From Streptomyces lydicus (GTDB taxonomy: Bacteria; Actinomycetota; Actinomycetes; Streptomycetales; Streptomycetaceae), in assembly GCF_001729485.1 (NCBI RefSeq), contig NZ_CP017157.1, forward strand, positions 7,316,001-7,380,000: 64,000 nucleotides of DNA, read 5' to 3'. Below the pieces are notes generated by a model that saw only the letters and a program-made list of their open reading frames with translations, was not told where the DNA came from and did not search any database. Of the stretch, positions 15,835 to 24,813 are shown one piece after another (within the stretch, counting starts at the first letter, position 1; every line of letters begins with the position of its first letter). The translations under genes were made by a program, and so were the position numbers.

Positions 15835-17132
15835 GTGCCCTGCTCCGCGGCCGCGCGTTCCATCTCCAGCTCGACGACGGTGCCGCCGTCGGGGGCGGGG
15901 CGCAGCCGGGCGGTGCCGCCGTTGCGCTCCATCCGGCCGATGATGGACTCGCGGACGCCCATCCGGTCCGCGGGCACCGCGTCCAGGTCGAAGCCGGGGC
16001 CGCGGTCGCGCACCGAGACGAACACCGACCGGCCCTCCACCTCGGCGAAGACCTGCACGGCGCCGCCCTCGCCGCCGTACTTGGCGGCGTTGACCATCGC
16101 CTCGCGCGCGGCCTGCATCTGGGCGCCCAGCGGTTCGTCCAGCGGGCAGTCGCCGACGACCACGACCTCGATCGGGACGCCGTGGTGGTCCTCCACCTCG
16201 GCGGCGGCCTTGCGGACCGCCTCCGCCAGGGTGGTGGGCTCCTCGTCCTCGTCCTTGCCGCGGCCCTCGGGCTTGTAGAGCCAGGCGCGCAGTTCGCGCT
16301 CCTGGGCGCGGGCCAGCCGCGCGACCTCCCGGGGGTCGTCGGCGTTGCGCTGGATCAGGGTGAGGGTGTGCAGGACGGAGTCATGGACGTGCGCGGCGAC
16401 CTCGGCGCGCTCCTGGGCGCGGATGCGCATCAGCCGCTCCTCGGAGAGGTCCTGCATCATCCGTACGAGATACGGGCCCGCGAGCAGCGCTATGCCGACG
16501 ACGACGGCGAGCGCGGCCTGCAGCACCGAGCCGAGATGCCGCACCGAGCCCTGCAGCACGACGATGCCGGTGACGCCGATGCAGACCAGCAGGACGCCGG
16601 CCGCGCCGCGCAGCACCGGCAGCAGCGCCTTGCGGCGGCCGAGCTCCAGCCATTGCGCGCGGCGGGAGTTGTCGGCCTGCCGCCACACCAGGGCGACGCC
16701 GGCACCGATCAGCAGCACCGGCCACAGATAGCCGTTGGCCTGGCCCAGCTGGAACCGGGAGGCGATGACGGAGGCGCCGATCAGCAGCGCGATCAGCGCG
16801 AAGACCTGGCCCTTGTCGGGCTTGCGGGCCAGCCGCCGGCGCTTCCCGCCGTCGCCCGCGGCGGGTTGGCGGTGCTCCACACCGCCGATGCCCAGCGGGA
16901 CGAAGAACCAGAACGCGGCGTAGAGCAGGGCGCCCATGCCGTCGGCCATGAACAGGGCCACGAACACGATCCGCACCCAGGAGACCGGCAGCCCCAGGTG
17001 CCCGGCGAGTCCGCGCGCGACGCCGCCGAGCAGCCGCCCGTCGGCGCTGCGGTAGAGCTTTCGCACGGGCGGGTCGTCGGGGTCCGGCGCCGGGGCGTAG
17101 CCCGGCTCGGCGCGCGGTGGAGCTGTGGTCAT
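15831..17132 (-). CDS. PspC-domain membrane histidine kinase
   Basis: A 433-residue sensor kinase. An N-terminal PspC module (KLYRSADGRLLGGVARG) and its hydrophobic helix are followed by about five more membrane segments, a dimerisation segment with the phospho-acceptor His in AHVHDSVLHTL, and an HATPase domain (MVNAAKYG, DRGPGFD, GTVVELEM). PspC kinases of this kind sense envelope state and pair with LiaR/NarL-type regulators, here the coupled gene downstream. ATG 17132 is preceded by CGGGGA; GTG 17147 is an alternative with no better ribosome site. Confidence 0.88.
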   Translation of the reverse strand: MTTAPPRAEPGYAPAPDPDDPPVRKLYRSADGRLLGGVARGLAGHLGLPVSWVRIVFVALFMADGMGALLYAAFWFFVPLGIGGVEHRQPAAGDGGKRRRLARKPDKGQVFALIALLIGASVIASRFQLGQANGYLWPVLLIGAGVALVWRQADNSRRAQWLELGRRKALLPVLRGAAGVLLVCIGVTGIVVLQGSVRHLGSVLQAALAVVVGIALLAGPYLVRMMQDLSEERLMRIRAQERAEVAAHVHDSVLHTLTLIQRNADDPREVARLARAQERELRAWLYKPEGRGKDEDEEPTTLAEAVRKAAAEVEDHHGVPIEVVVVGDCPLDEPLGAQMQAAREAMVNAAKYGGEGGAVQVFAEVEGRSVFVSVRDRGPGFDLDAVPADRMGVRESIIGRMERNGGTARLRPAPDGGTVVELEMERAAAEQGT

Positions 17133-17168
17133 GTCCCCGATCGTCACACGCCGGGGGTGCCCGGAGCA

Positions 17169-17184
17169 TCAGGGTCGACCCTGA
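17169..17184. promoter_or_regulatory. 16-bp perfect palindrome upstream of the PspC kinase operon
   Basis: TCAGGGTCGACCCTGA is fully self-complementary and ends 37 bases upstream of the kinase start. Its length and position fit a dimeric LuxR-type regulator, most simply the co-transcribed response regulator acting on its own operon. A separate stem (CCGGCCCC 17186-17193 with GGGGCCGG 17205-17212) next to it may be the terminator of the Ser/Thr kinase gene or part of the same control region. Confidence 0.55.
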
Positions 17185-17308
17185 ACCGGCCCCTGACGTT
17201 TCCCGGGGCCGGCCGGGCCGCGGCCGACGGCTCCCGGCCTCCCCCGCGGCCCCCGACTCCGCCCCGACTCCGCTGCTCCCCGCTCTGCTGCGCCCGGCCG
17301 GGTCGCCC

Positions 17309-19051
17309 TCAGCTCCTCGGTGTGGTCTTGCGGAAGCCGTCCTTCACGTTGGTGAAGACCTTCTCCAGCGTCGTCCAGTCCGCCGCGGGCGCGGTCACGT
17401 AGATCGCGTACTCCTTGTCGCCCTCGCGGCCGAAGCCGAGGTCGATGCCCCGGAAGGTGCGGGCCCGGCCCTGGAAGGTGAACTCCCAGATCGCCGCGGG
17501 GTCCCCCTGGAAGACGGTGTCCTGCATGCGCAGCCGCGTGTAGACGGGGTAGAGCTTCTTGAAGTCGGCCTCGACGTCCTTGAAGTGCTGCACCTGGTCG
17601 GCCGAGGAGAAGTCCAGGGCGCTGACGGTGATCTGGGCGCGCTGGGCGTCGGAGGAGTAGACGATCTGCCGCCCGCCGTCCTTGGCCTCCCGCTTCCAGC
17701 CGTCGGGCACGGGGAAGGTGGCGCCGAGCCCGGCCTCGGTGGCCTTGTGGTAGCCGCTGGGGACGGGCGGGGGCGGTCCGATGCTGCTGCCCGGGACGCT
17801 GGGCAGTACGGGCGCCGTGCCGCCGGTCTCCTTGGCCGCCCGGGGCGTGCCCGACTCGGTGCGGTGCAGCACGTACCAGGCGGTGCCGGCGCCGCCGCCG
17901 ACGGCCAGCACCCCGACGACGCTCCAGACCACGGCCCGGACGCCGCGCCGCTTGCGGGGGGCCGGGCCGCCGGAGAGCACGTCCGTGCGGCTGTCCGGGG
18001 AGCGCGCGCCGAAGCCGTCGCCCGGTACCGCGACCCGGCCGGTCACCGTGCCACTGCCGCCGGGGGCGGGCGCCGCGACGGCGGCGGCGTCCGACGGGAG
18101 CGCCGTCCCGCCCGTGTGCGCGACCGCGCGCGTCGGCGCCTCCGACGGCGTGTCAGGGGCCTCCGCCTTCCTCAGGGACAGCGTCGGCCAGCCGATCCGG
18201 GCGGTCTCGGCCTCGCTCTCGGCCGCCCGCAGTGCCTGCTCGACGACCTCCGCCGTCGGCCGGTCGCCCGGCTCCTTGGCGAGCAGCGCCTCGATGAGCG
18301 GGGTCAGCGGCCCGGCGTTGCGCGGCGGTTCCAGCGGGTCCATGGCGATCGCGTACGCCGTCTCGACCGCGGTGTTCTTCCGGAACGGGGGCCGACCCTC
18401 GACCGCCTGATAGAGCGTCGCGCCCAGCGCCCACAGGTCGGAGGCGGGTCCCGGGGTGCCGCCCTTGACGCGCTCGGGCGCCAAGTAGTCGATGGAGCCG
18501 ACCAGCTCGCCGGTCTTGGTGAGGGTGGAGGTGCCGGAGGCGACCGCGATGCCGAAGTCGGTGAGCACGACCCGGCCGTCCTCACCGAGCAGCACGTTGC
18601 CCGGCTTGACGTCACGGTGCAGCACGCCCGCGGAGTGCGCGGCCCGCAGCGCGGCGATCATGCCGCGGCCGATCCGGGCGGCCTCGCGCGGGGGGACCGA
18701 ACTGTCGTTGCGGGCGGCCTCCTTGATGGCGTCGCCGAGCGTCGCGGAGGGGACGTACTCCATGACGATGCACGGCAGCCCCGCGTCGTCCACGACGTCG
18801 TGGACGCCCACCACGTTGGGGTGGTTGATGCGCGCCGCGGCCTGCGCCTCGCGGGTGGTGCGCTCATGGCGGGTCGCCAGTTCGTCGGCGTCCAGCTGCG
18901 CCACGTGCAGCCGCTTCACCGCGACCTGGCGGCCGAGGACTTCGTCCCGGGCCCGCCAGACGGTGCCCATACCGCCCTGGCCTATCCGTTCGACCAGGCG
19001 ATACCGCCCGGCGACCAGTCGCCCCTCGTCCACCGACGCCGCCTCCGTCAC
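17309..19051 (-). CDS. Membrane Ser/Thr protein kinase with extracellular sensor domain
   Basis: A 580-residue Hanks-type kinase. The kinase domain spans about 17-275, with Lys46 (VAVK), HRDVKPGN (His145-Asp147), DFG 165-167 and APE 191-193. A Pro/Thr-rich juxtamembrane region follows, then one membrane helix (about 370-392) and a C-terminal extracellular domain beginning GYHKATEAGLGATFPVPDGW. That domain resembles the one in the kinase at 35671. GTG 19051 follows GGAGGGGCGTGCG; the frame stays open for another 1.4 kb upstream but that part is not protein-like. The gene sits between a PspC kinase and a PspC protein, pointing to envelope signalling. Confidence 0.9.
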   Translation of the reverse strand: MTEAASVDEGRLVAGRYRLVERIGQGGMGTVWRARDEVLGRQVAVKRLHVAQLDADELATRHERTTREAQAAARINHPNVVGVHDVVDDAGLPCIVMEYVPSATLGDAIKEAARNDSSVPPREAARIGRGMIAALRAAHSAGVLHRDVKPGNVLLGEDGRVVLTDFGIAVASGTSTLTKTGELVGSIDYLAPERVKGGTPGPASDLWALGATLYQAVEGRPPFRKNTAVETAYAIAMDPLEPPRNAGPLTPLIEALLAKEPGDRPTAEVVEQALRAAESEAETARIGWPTLSLRKAEAPDTPSEAPTRAVAHTGGTALPSDAAAVAAPAPGGSGTVTGRVAVPGDGFGARSPDSRTDVLSGGPAPRKRRGVRAVVWSVVGVLAVGGGAGTAWYVLHRTESGTPRAAKETGGTAPVLPSVPGSSIGPPPPVPSGYHKATEAGLGATFPVPDGWKREAKDGGRQIVYSSDAQRAQITVSALDFSSADQVQHFKDVEADFKKLYPVYTRLRMQDTVFQGDPAAIWEFTFQGRARTFRGIDLGFGREGDKEYAIYVTAPAADWTTLEKVFTNVKDGFRKTTPRS

Positions 19052-19230
19052 CGCACGCCCCTCCGGAAACCCGTACGTATCCAGGGCGCAACGATAGTCT
19101 CCGGCGCGGGCGACGAACCCTCCGGCCACCGCGCGTCCGCCGCTGTCTTCGGGGCGCGGGCGGAAGACGGGGGCATATGCGAACCCGCGAGGGGTTTCGG
19201 CACCCCCTGGGGCATGTCCGGGCCGCCGGT

Positions 19231-19251
19231 GGCAGATCTCAGGGATCTGCC
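19231..19251. promoter_or_regulatory. Inverted repeat between Ser/Thr kinase and PspC genes
   Basis: GGCAGATC and GATCTGCC (8-bp arms, 5-base spacer) lie 50 bases upstream of the PspC start and 180 bases upstream of the kinase start. The position suits a regulator-binding site serving one or both divergent genes. Confidence 0.5.
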
Positions 19252-19300
19252 AGGGTTTCCACGGATGCCGTGGCCGTGGCGATCTTGTCACCATGGGTCC

Positions 19301-20833
19301 ATGAACGAAGCAGCCCCCGTCGAGGAGTCGGCGCCCCCCGGCCCGGCCGGCCCCGCCCCGTCGCACGTCCCGCTGCGCCGCAGCAGGCGGCACAAGGTCA
19401 TCGGCGGGGTGTGCGGCGGGCTCGGCCGGCAGTGGGATCTCGACCCGGTGATCTTCCGGATCGTGCTGGCCGTGCTCGCCGTCGGCGGCCTCGGCCTGAT
19501 CGTCTACGGCTTCGCGTGGCTGCTGCTCCCCGCCGAGGGCGAGGAGGAGAACGAGGGCCGCAGGCTGCTCTCCGGCCGGGTCGAGGGCCCGGCGCTGACG
19601 GCGCTGCTCTTCGCGCTGGTCGGCTGCGGGCTGTTCCTGACGACCCTGGCCAAGGGCAGCATGATGTCCTTCGCCATCATGCTGCTGCTGGCGGTGGCCG
19701 GCTCCGCGTACTGGTCGCGCCGGCGCCGCGAGGTCCAGGCGCAGGGCCCGGAGGCGATGGACCCCGCCACCGCGCAGGCGGTCGCCGACGCGCCGCCGGA
19801 GACCACGGCGCCCCCGTCGCCCACCAGCCCCTCCTGGTGGCGTGATCCGCGCGCCCGGGAGGCCGGTCCCGCCTATCTGTGGGGGCCCGACACCACCCCG
19901 CTCCCCCTGGACGTCACCTACCGCTTCGCGCACGGCGCCGCGCCCGCCGGCGTGCGGCCGCCGGGCACCCGTACGGGCGCGGGCGGGCCGTCCGGTCCGG
20001 CGCCGCACGGCGCGCACCCGCTCCGCGGCCCGCGCCCGGGTCGCCGCAGCGGCCGTCCGATCGGCGGCTGGACGTTCCTGCTCGCGCTGGCCGCCGGTAC
20101 CGCCACCGCGTCCGCCGTCCACGGGCGATCCGGTCTCGTCCCGTCCCTCCAGGCCGGGCTGGCCGCCGTGCTGGTCGTCCTCGGCCTGGGGCTGGTGCTC
20201 AGCTCCTGGTTCGGACGCACCGGCGGCGGCACGGTCTTCCTGATGGTGTGCACCGCCGGCCTCCTGGCGGGCGCGACGGTGCTGCCCGCCGACATCACCG
20301 CCGACTGGCAGAACCGCAGCTGGGCCCCGACCACCCTCGCCGCCGTCCGTCCGCACTACGCAATCGGCTCCGGCGAGGGGCGGCTGGACCTCGGCGAGCT
20401 GCCGCTGAAGGGCGGCCGTACGGTCCGCACCGGCGCGGAGGTGGGCGCCGGCCGCCTGGAGGTGACGCTGCCGCGGGGGGTCACCACCCGGCTGCACCTC
20501 TCGCTGGGCGTCGGTGACATCCAGCTGCCGGGCGACGCACCGGACGACGTGGACCTGACGACCGGCGGTCAGGAGCGGACCGTCACCCTCCCCGCGGAGG
20601 GCCTCAAGAAGGGCGAGCGGCCGCGCGGTTCGCTGGAGCTCACCGTCAGGGTCGGCGCGGGCCAGGTGGACATCCGGCGCCCCGATCCGGCTCCGGCCAC
20701 ACCCCCGCCGGCCGCGCCGTCGCCGGCCGCACCGACGCCCCGTGCGGCCGGCAGCCCCGCCGCGCTCCCGGCGTCCGGAGCGTTCCCGGCGCCCACCACG
20801 CCCGCCACGAGCCGCCAGGGAGCCCCCCGTTGA
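19301..20833 (+). CDS. PspC-domain membrane protein with C-terminal adhesin-like beta domain
   Basis: A 510-residue protein. The N-terminal PspC module (KVIGGVCGGLGRQWDLDP, residues about 25-80) is followed by two or three membrane helices, a Pro/Gly-rich cytoplasmic loop, further helices (about 245-345) and a beta-rich C-terminal part (about 365-450) of the type found in cell-wall-active LiaF-like proteins, ending in a Pro/Ala tail. It has no kinase domain, unlike the PspC protein at 15831. A LiaF-type inhibitory or sensing partner of the nearby two-component system is an attractive inference. ATG 19301 has no strong ribosome site. The small gene at 20830 overlaps its stop. Confidence 0.85.
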   Translation: MNEAAPVEESAPPGPAGPAPSHVPLRRSRRHKVIGGVCGGLGRQWDLDPVIFRIVLAVLAVGGLGLIVYGFAWLLLPAEGEEENEGRRLLSGRVEGPALTALLFALVGCGLFLTTLAKGSMMSFAIMLLLAVAGSAYWSRRRREVQAQGPEAMDPATAQAVADAPPETTAPPSPTSPSWWRDPRAREAGPAYLWGPDTTPLPLDVTYRFAHGAAPAGVRPPGTRTGAGGPSGPAPHGAHPLRGPRPGRRSGRPIGGWTFLLALAAGTATASAVHGRSGLVPSLQAGLAAVLVVLGLGLVLSSWFGRTGGGTVFLMVCTAGLLAGATVLPADITADWQNRSWAPTTLAAVRPHYAIGSGEGRLDLGELPLKGGRTVRTGAEVGAGRLEVTLPRGVTTRLHLSLGVGDIQLPGDAPDDVDLTTGGQERTVTLPAEGLKKGERPRGSLELTVRVGAGQVDIRRPDPAPATPPPAAPSPAAPTPRAAGSPAALPASGAFPAPTTPATSRQGAPR

Positions 20834-21063
20834 CCCGTCACCCCTTCGAACCGGCCCGTCTGATCGCCGGCCTCACCGCCCTCGCCGTCGGCACCGGCTA
20901 CGGCCTCGGCGCCCTCGGCGTCCGGCACCCGCCCGGCCCCTGGCTCTTCCTCGCCGTCCCCGCCGGCCTGCTGCTGTCCGGCATCACCGCCGCGGTCTGG
21001 GCAACGGCCCGCCGCCGGCACGCCCGTCACGGGGAGCAGCCGGCCCCGGCCCCACCGCCCTGA
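20830..21063 (+). CDS. Small two-helix membrane protein coupled to the PspC gene
   Basis: A 77-residue protein starting at TTG 20830, whose TTGA overlaps the PspC stop codon, so translation depends on that of the upstream gene. Two hydrophobic helices (about 10-32 and 38-60) are followed by a basic, His/Arg-rich tail. No family is recognised. The overlap implies a fixed ratio with, or a physical link to, the PspC protein. Confidence 0.75.
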   Translation: MTRHPFEPARLIAGLTALAVGTGYGLGALGVRHPPGPWLFLAVPAGLLLSGITAAVWATARRRHARHGEQPAPAPPP

Positions 21064-21173
21064 GGCCCCGGGGCCGTTCGGCCGGGCCCCACGGGCCGCG
21101 GGCGGTGCGACGCACGTGCCCGCCCGGCGCCGAGCACACCGCGGCGTACCGCGGCCCCCACGGTGCCGTGCGC

Positions 21174-21188
21174 TTACCCGCGAGGTAA
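21174..21188. promoter_or_regulatory. TetR-like inverted repeat upstream of the SnoaL-fold gene
   Basis: TTACC and GGTAA arms flank CGCGA (TTACCCGCGAGGTAA), 80 bases upstream of the ATG at 21269. The length, spacing and position fit a TetR-type operator, but no TetR gene is present in this window. Confidence 0.45.
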
Positions 21189-21268
21189 TCGCGCGGCCCG
21201 GCCGCACCGCCGAGGATGGTGATCCCGCCGCGTCAGTCGGACGCGGCGCCGGACCGGAGGAATCAGCC

Positions 21269-21745
21269 ATGTCGCTGCCGCTGGACACCACCACGCACAT
21301 CACAGCCCCGCACACCCGCGCCGTGGTGGAGGAGTTGCTGCGCCGGATCGGCGCGGGCGACCCGGAACGCATCGCGGAGCTGTACGCCGAGCACGGCGAC
21401 TGGAAGCTGGACTGGCCGGAGGCCGAGCACGGCCGCACCGCCACCCCGTGGATCCGGCACCGCTCCACCCGCGCCGACGCCGCCGCCCACTACCGCGAAC
21501 TCGCCGCGCATCACGTGCCGGGACAGGCGGCCACCGAGATCGAACGCCTCCTCGTCGACGGCGCCGACGCGGTCGTGCTCGGCGAGATCCGGCAGACCGC
21601 GCGCTCCACCGGCCGCGCCTACCGCGCGCGCTTCGCCCTGCACCTCACGGTCGAGAACGGCCTGGTCACCCGGCACCACGTCTACGAGGACAGCCTTGCC
21701 GTCGCGCAGGCATTCGCCCCGGACGCGCCGGCCGGCGACGCCTGA
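21269..21745 (+). CDS. SnoaL-like (NTF2-fold) small protein
   Basis: A 158-residue protein beginning at ATG 21269 after GGAGGAATCAGCC. It has the layout of the SnoaL/limonene-epoxide-hydrolase-like fold: an N-terminal helix (VVEELLRRIGAGD), ERIAELYAEHGDWKLDWP, and a late beta region ending in VENGLVTRHHVYEDSLAVAQAF. Members act as small isomerases or hydrolases or as binding proteins, and the substrate cannot be inferred. It stands alone between opposing genes. A possible operator lies upstream. Confidence 0.75.
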   Translation: MSLPLDTTTHITAPHTRAVVEELLRRIGAGDPERIAELYAEHGDWKLDWPEAEHGRTATPWIRHRSTRADAAAHYRELAAHHVPGQAATEIERLLVDGADAVVLGEIRQTARSTGRAYRARFALHLTVENGLVTRHHVYEDSLAVAQAFAPDAPAGDA

Positions 21746-21807
21746 GCCCGCCCGCACCCGAGCCCGGCTCCGCACCCGCCCCGGCCCGCCTGGGCCCGCC
21801 CCGCGCC

Positions 21808-22353
21808 TCAGCCGAACAGCTGCGCCCCGTGCCGTTTGCGGCGCATCGCCACCACCGCGTCCAGGGAGAACCGCGGGGTGCCGGCCAGTACGAGGGGGAC
21901 CCAGGCCACCAGGTAGGCGAGGTCGTTGCCGTAGTAGTACGGGGTGGTCGCCCAGCTGACGGTGAGCCACAGGGACAGCGAGATCAGGGCGCCGCCGAAC
22001 GCCGCCAGCCGCCCCAGCAGTCCGAGCAGCGTGCCCAGGCCGACCGCGAGTTCACCGGCCGCGATGGCGTAACCGAAGCCGACCGGGCTCTTCTGCGCGA
22101 GGTCCACCAACTGCGGCAGCGCCGCCGCGTCATGGACCTGGCGCAGCGTCTCACCGAGCGAACCGGCGCCGCCGGCCGCCAGGAACGCCCGGTCGGTCAG
22201 CTTGTCGATGCCGGCGTAGAGAAACGTGACGCCCAGGAAGAGGCGCAGCGGCAGCAGCGCGTGGCGCGCCAGCTGTGCCCGCAGACCGGCAGGTGGGCCC
22301 TCGACGCCCGTACCGGCCAGGTCGGCATTGATCGTGCGATGCGCGTGAACCAT
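21808..22353 (-). CDS. DoxX-family membrane protein
   Basis: A 181-residue protein with four membrane helices (about 30-52, 85-110, 115-138 and 145-165) and the DoxX/DoxD-type beginning LRLFLGVTFLYAGIDKL. Relatives include subunits of thiosulfate:quinone oxidoreductase and oxidative-stress membrane complexes; no partner is adjacent here. ATG 22353 follows GGAGAGGCGG. It is monocistronic and converges with the SnoaL-like gene. Confidence 0.8.
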   Translation of the reverse strand: MVHAHRTINADLAGTGVEGPPAGLRAQLARHALLPLRLFLGVTFLYAGIDKLTDRAFLAAGGAGSLGETLRQVHDAAALPQLVDLAQKSPVGFGYAIAAGELAVGLGTLLGLLGRLAAFGGALISLSLWLTVSWATTPYYYGNDLAYLVAWVPLVLAGTPRFSLDAVVAMRRKRHGAQLFG

Positions 22354-22571
22354 GACGTCCGCCTCTCCGTTACCACCGGGAGCAGACGATTGTGCCCGCG
22401 CCCGCGCCTCTGAGAGAGATACGTACGCGGGTGCGCCCGACGTTCAACGGACCGCCGCACCTCGGGCGGCGAACGCACACAGAACCGCCACTCGCGCACC
22501 CGGCGGAGCCGTGGACGACCGCGGGCCGCCCCGCCCCGGACGGGCGCGCGGCGCGCACGGCCGGTGCCGTC

Positions 22572-23870
22572 TCAGTCCACGACGTCCAGCGGGAAGGCCG
22601 CGGTTTCCACCCCCGCGGCCGTGATCACCCGGACGGCCACCCGGCCCGGTTCGACATCGACCGGCACCGGGACCGTCAGCAGCCCGTCCGTCGGGTTGGC
22701 GAAACCGCCGGGCACCGGGACGAGGGGGACGGGGACGTGGACCGTGCCGATGCGTACGACGGTCCGGGCGAGCCGGTCAGGGGTGGTGGCGCCCGGGGGG
22801 ACGAAGCCGGCCCCGCGGATCTCGATGTCGTCGCCGGTGCGGACCGGCGCGGCGAGGTCGCCCAGTTCCCGGGAGCGGACCACCGAGAGGATCACCGGGC
22901 GGCCGCCGGCCACCAGCTTCCCCGCCAGATACGTCGCCCCGGAGAGCCCCGCCAGGGCCACCAGCCCCCAGGGCAGCCGCGGCAGTTGCTCCGGCCGCCC
23001 GGCCAGCCGTACCAGGGCCAGGGCCAGCACGACCGCGTTGACCAGCAGGTACTGCACGTCCAGGAAGCTGCCGCGCCCCGCGTCGTCGGTCAGCAGATCG
23101 GCGGCGCGCGGCCGCTGCGCGGACACCTTCTGCAGCCGCCCCGCGCGCACCCGCGCGGCGACCAGCCCGTACGCCAGCACGGCCACCGCCCAGCCGGTCG
23201 CCAGCAGTGCCAGCAGCGCGCCGGAGCGGCCGAGCGAGAGGCCCGCGAGGAGGCGGTCCCGCAGCGGCGGTGCGGCGGCGGCCAGTTGGACGGCGGACAT
23301 CAGCACCGCGTACAGCACCGCCGTCGCCCAGCCCACGGCCACCGTCCGCGAGGTGGACAGCCGGCCGTCCTCACCGATCAGCGGTGCCAGCGCCCCGCCG
23401 TGCGCCCGGTGCCGGACGGCCGCCGCCGTCAGCCCGAGCGCCGGCACGACGGCGGCGACCAGCGCGGCCGTACGGGACGCCGTCCAGCCCGCCCCGATGG
23501 CGGTCAGCGCCTCGCCGAGCAGCAGGGCCACCACCGCGCCCCAGACCGCCAGCAGGGTGCGCCACCGTACGGCGGCCAGCCACGACACCCCCTCGGCGGC
23601 GCCGCGCCTGGCCAACTCCGCGGCGGATAGCGTCAGTTCGTCGGAGACCCACTGCCGGGCGGCACCGGCGGAGTGCGCGAGTCCGGACGGCACGCCGCGC
23701 CCGGCGGCGAAGTCCTCGCGCAGCGCGACGAAGGCGGCCACCGCCTCCCGGTGCCCCGTCCGGGCGCCGTGCGGGCACCGTCCGCATCGGCACTCGCCGC
23801 CCTCGGCCCGCTCCGCGCGGCCCTCCGGCTCACCCGTTCCGGCCGTCCTGCCCGCCACCTCAACCGACAC
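22572..23870 (-). CDS. Polytopic membrane protein with C-terminal TIG-like beta domain
   Basis: About 432 residues from GTG 23870; the start is uncertain, since the frame is open further upstream and no clear ribosome site exists. A Cys-containing N-terminal part (ECRCGRC) is followed by six predicted membrane helices (about 110-330), then a beta-rich domain beginning TGDDIEIRGAGFVPP that resembles an IPT/TIG immunoglobulin-like fold and ends AAFPLDVVD. I do not recognise a named family. The CxCxxC-like cluster near the N-terminus could bind metal. It faces the Pro-rich gene at 24121 divergently. Confidence 0.65.
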   Translation of the reverse strand: MSVEVAGRTAGTGEPEGRAERAEGGECRCGRCPHGARTGHREAVAAFVALREDFAAGRGVPSGLAHSAGAARQWVSDELTLSAAELARRGAAEGVSWLAAVRWRTLLAVWGAVVALLLGEALTAIGAGWTASRTAALVAAVVPALGLTAAAVRHRAHGGALAPLIGEDGRLSTSRTVAVGWATAVLYAVLMSAVQLAAAAPPLRDRLLAGLSLGRSGALLALLATGWAVAVLAYGLVAARVRAGRLQKVSAQRPRAADLLTDDAGRGSFLDVQYLLVNAVVLALALVRLAGRPEQLPRLPWGLVALAGLSGATYLAGKLVAGGRPVILSVVRSRELGDLAAPVRTGDDIEIRGAGFVPPGATTPDRLARTVVRIGTVHVPVPLVPVPGGFANPTDGLLTVPVPVDVEPGRVAVRVITAAGVETAAFPLDVVD

Positions 23871-24120
23871 GTCCGCTACCGCCCGCCACCGCTCGTGGTC
23901 AACTCGTCCTGTCCGGAGGCGAATTGTGCCGCAACCGTCGGGCCCGGCAGCAAACGTCCAGCTGATGGCGGGTGGCTTGCGCCACGGCGGGTTGACGCCC
24001 GGCGCGCGCGTCCGTACACCTGACCGACCGGCGGGCCGCGCGCGCCCGGCGCATACCCCGTTCGGGCGAACTGGCACGGGGCGAAGGCTGAGCGGCCCGC
24101 GCGCTGCGCAAGCTCTCGCC

Positions 24121-24804
24121 GTGCGTCAAACAACCGGATATCACGGTCTGCACCGCCGAGTTGACCTGCGGCGGAGCGGCCCCCCAGGGCCGGCGGGGCA
24201 CGCGGTTCGCCTCGGCGCCGGCCTGCTGGCCGCCGTCGTCCTCCTGCTGACGGGACTGACCGCGCTGTTCGCCACCGCGCCCGCGGCGACCGCGCTCGGC
24301 CGGCCCGACCGACCCCTCACCGGCGACAACTGCGCCTACGCCGGGACCGCCCCGCCGGTGGACCTCCCGACCGGTTTTCCCCTGCCGCGCGGCTGGCACT
24401 GGCCCTGCACCAAGGCCGAGCGGCCGCCCGCGCACCCCCGCCCGCCGGCGCCGCGTCCCCGCCCGCCCCGTCCCACGCACCGGGCACCGGCCCCCGCGCC
24501 GCCCCGGCCGGCCCCACCGCCGCCGCCACCGCCGCCACCGCCACGGCCCTCACCACCCCCGCCGCCGCCCACGCCGCACGCCCGCCCCGCTCCCCCGCCG
24601 CCCGCACGCAAGGCCGTGCGCCGGCCGCCGTCCCCCGCGCCCGTGCTGCCCCGCAGCTATGTGCGGGTGTCCCACCCGCCGCGCGGCGGCCGTTCCGTCG
24701 TGACCACGACCCTGCTGATCACCGCCCCGGCCGTGCTGGCGGGCGCCGCCCTCCGTCCCCGTTCGAGCTCCTCGTCCGGCTCCGCCGGGCGCCGTTCCTC
24801 GTAG
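24121..24804 (+). CDS. Proline-rich secreted or membrane-anchored hypothetical protein
   Basis: 227 residues from GTG 24121; no good ribosome site precedes it, so the start is tentative. An N-terminal hydrophobic helix (about 28-58) ends in ATA, like a signal peptide. A short region with a Cys pair (NCAYAG and WHWPCTK) follows, then a roughly 90-residue polyproline segment with runs of ten or more Pro, and a final hydrophobic helix (about 195-215) with a Ser/Arg tail. This layout suits a wall-spanning stalk. Its stop codon is part of the AGGAGG ribosome site of the next gene, so the two are one operon. Confidence 0.6.
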   Translation: MRQTTGYHGLHRRVDLRRSGPPGPAGHAVRLGAGLLAAVVLLLTGLTALFATAPAATALGRPDRPLTGDNCAYAGTAPPVDLPTGFPLPRGWHWPCTKAERPPAHPRPPAPRPRPPRPTHRAPAPAPPRPAPPPPPPPPPPRPSPPPPPPTPHARPAPPPPARKAVRRPPSPAPVLPRSYVRVSHPPRGGRSVVTTTLLITAPAVLAGAALRPRSSSSSGSAGRRSS

Positions 24805-24813
24805 GAGGTCCTC

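Noticed and set aside
17117..19300. Extension of the PspC gene frame far upstream
   Set aside because: It runs antisense through the Ser/Thr kinase; the PspC protein starts at ATG 19301.
19052..20497. Extension of the Ser/Thr kinase frame past its GTG
   Set aside because: It would place the kinase domain after 480 residues of Arg/Gly sequence antisense to the PspC gene; GTG 19051 has a GGAGG site.
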